64,000 bases of DNA from assembly GCA_016842085.1 (NCBI GenBank), contig JAEVEX010000041.1, forward strand, positions 1 to 64,000. Reading direction: 5' to 3'. Position 1 is the first letter of the stretch, and the number at the start of each line of letters is the position of its first letter. The notes under the pieces were generated by a model that saw only the letters and a program-made list of their open reading frames with translations, searched no databases and was not told where the DNA came from. The stretch comes from Candidatus Thermoflexus tengchongensis. GTDB lineage: Bacteria > Chloroflexota > Anaerolineae > Thermoflexales > Thermoflexaceae. Made by a program: the position numbers and the translations under genes. This document shows, in pieces, positions 63,480-64,000 of this stretch.

Positions 63480-64000
63480 CTACAGCCGGCGGAAGTAATT
63501 GATCAGCTTCTCCACCACGGAGCGCGAGACTCCGCTCCCGGGCCCACGGGCCGGTACGCCGGGCGGCGGTGTGGCAGGCGGTGGCGCCCCCAGCTCGATC
63601 AACCCGGCCTGGAGGAGCCCGTAGATGATGCGTCGGATCTGGATCTCATCCATGTTCAACCGGCGCATGATCTGCTCGATGGTGTTCCGGCCGTTGACCT
63701 GGCTGATCACCCGCCACTCTTCCGCGCTCAGCTGCACTTTACGAATGGCCTCCGGGCGGCTGGTCAGCCGGACCGGGATGTCCAGATCGGGGAGCTCCTC
63801 CTTCAGGCGCTCCACCTCCCGGAGGCGTCGGGCTCCCTCCATGATGATGTTCTCCAGATCTATGGGAACAGGAATGCGATTTTGCAACGCCTGAAGATCT
63901 GGCTCGAACCGGAAAACGCCCTCATTCCAGGAAAACAGCCGGTAAACCACATCCAGCATCTGGGCCCGCAGGCTGTTCAGGATATCCTGTTGCGTGACAT
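63480..64000 (-). CDS. DUF4388 (PatA-N-like) protein, cut by the window end
   Basis: At least 172 residues; the frame stays open past position 64000, so the true start is outside. Visible are the TQQDILNSLRAQMLDVVYRLF segment (shown by LRAQMLDVVYRLF) and FSWNEGVFRFEPD, typical of DUF4388 domains, then a winged-helix-like EWRVISQVNGRNTIEQIM and a Pro-rich linker with a short C-terminal helix. DUF4388 proteins often scaffold with small GTPases in Chloroflexota and Myxococcota, and the MglA-like gene follows 75 bp downstream. Confidence 0.8.
   Translation of the reverse strand, partial: VTQQDILNSLRAQMLDVVYRLFSWNEGVFRFEPDLQALQNRIPVPIDLENIIMEGARRLREVERLKEELPDLDIPVRLTSRPEAIRKVQLSAEEWRVISQVNGRNTIEQIMRRLNMDEIQIRRIIYGLLQAGLIELGAPPPATPPPGVPARGPGSGVSRSVVEKLINYFRRL

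Overview
The window reads as one continuous stretch of a GC-rich, probably thermophilic bacterial chromosome. The gene set fits a member of the Chloroflexota: MglA-type GTPase next to a DUF4388 protein, SsnA-like amidohydrolase, Pro/Thr-rich tethers on secreted proteins, a type III-A CRISPR system and a subtilase with a cleavable leader. I lean towards a Thermoflexus-like organism, but this is inference from gene content; no rRNA is present to settle it. dnaA lies near the middle (27.96-29.30 kb) behind a cluster of DnaA boxes, so the chromosomal origin may be inside the window.

Layout. 0.1-13.9 kb: a complete type III-A (Csm) CRISPR-Cas locus on the minus strand, transcribed as cas6, cas10, csm2, csm3, csm4, csm5, csm6, cas1, cas2. 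It has one array with its leader at each end. The two leaders plus the adjacent repeat are a 367-bp direct duplication (299-665 and 13496-13862). Cas10 keeps both its HD and GGDD motifs, and Csm6 has a CARF domain and an HEPN R-X4-H motif. The locus therefore looks able to do RNA-guided target binding, cyclic-oligoadenylate synthesis and activated RNA decay. A coiled-coil PD-(D/E)XK-like protein sits between cas6 and the longer array. 13.9-20.1 kb: an MGDG-synthase-like glycosyltransferase, a fused [2Fe-2S]/molybdopterin hydroxylase and a GltD-type flavoprotein. 20.6-29.3 kb: clpB, an esterase, a DEAH-type helicase, rfbB, the putative origin and dnaA.

29.7-37.0 kb: secreted or membrane-anchored proteins of unknown role, including two short WXG100-like modules, a C39-like peptidase disrupted by a frameshift, a lipoprotein and an LVIVD beta-propeller. 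37.1-46.7 kb: comEC (its C-terminal metallo-beta-lactamase part lacks the metal motif), a methyltransferase, a YdjM-like membrane protein, thrB, ssnA, a Nudix hydrolase and a phosphoribosyltransferase. 47.1-51.5 kb: a phnD-C-E-E phosphonate/phosphite-type ABC transporter behind a clear sigma-70-type promoter; both permeases carry an unusual extracytoplasmic insert. 51.6-54.5 kb: yebC-ruvC-(response regulator)-ruvA. 54.8-64.0 kb: subtilase, phosphoesterase, hydrolases, a UbiE/MenG methyltransferase, a cyanobacterial-type acyl-ACP reductase homologue, a hexapeptide-repeat protein and the GTPase/DUF4388 pair cut by the window end.

The non-coding DNA is informative. A palindrome-rich repeat family (147-bp tandem period at 41.1-41.55 kb) occurs at three places (7.2-7.58, 40.8-41.62 and 62.3-62.8 kb), one of them inside the csm operon between cas10 and csm2. 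Its hairpin stems show compensatory base changes between copies. A CRISPR-repeat-like relic precedes cas6, and the distal end of the longer array shows progressive repeat decay. I found no tRNA, rRNA or insertion-sequence transposase.
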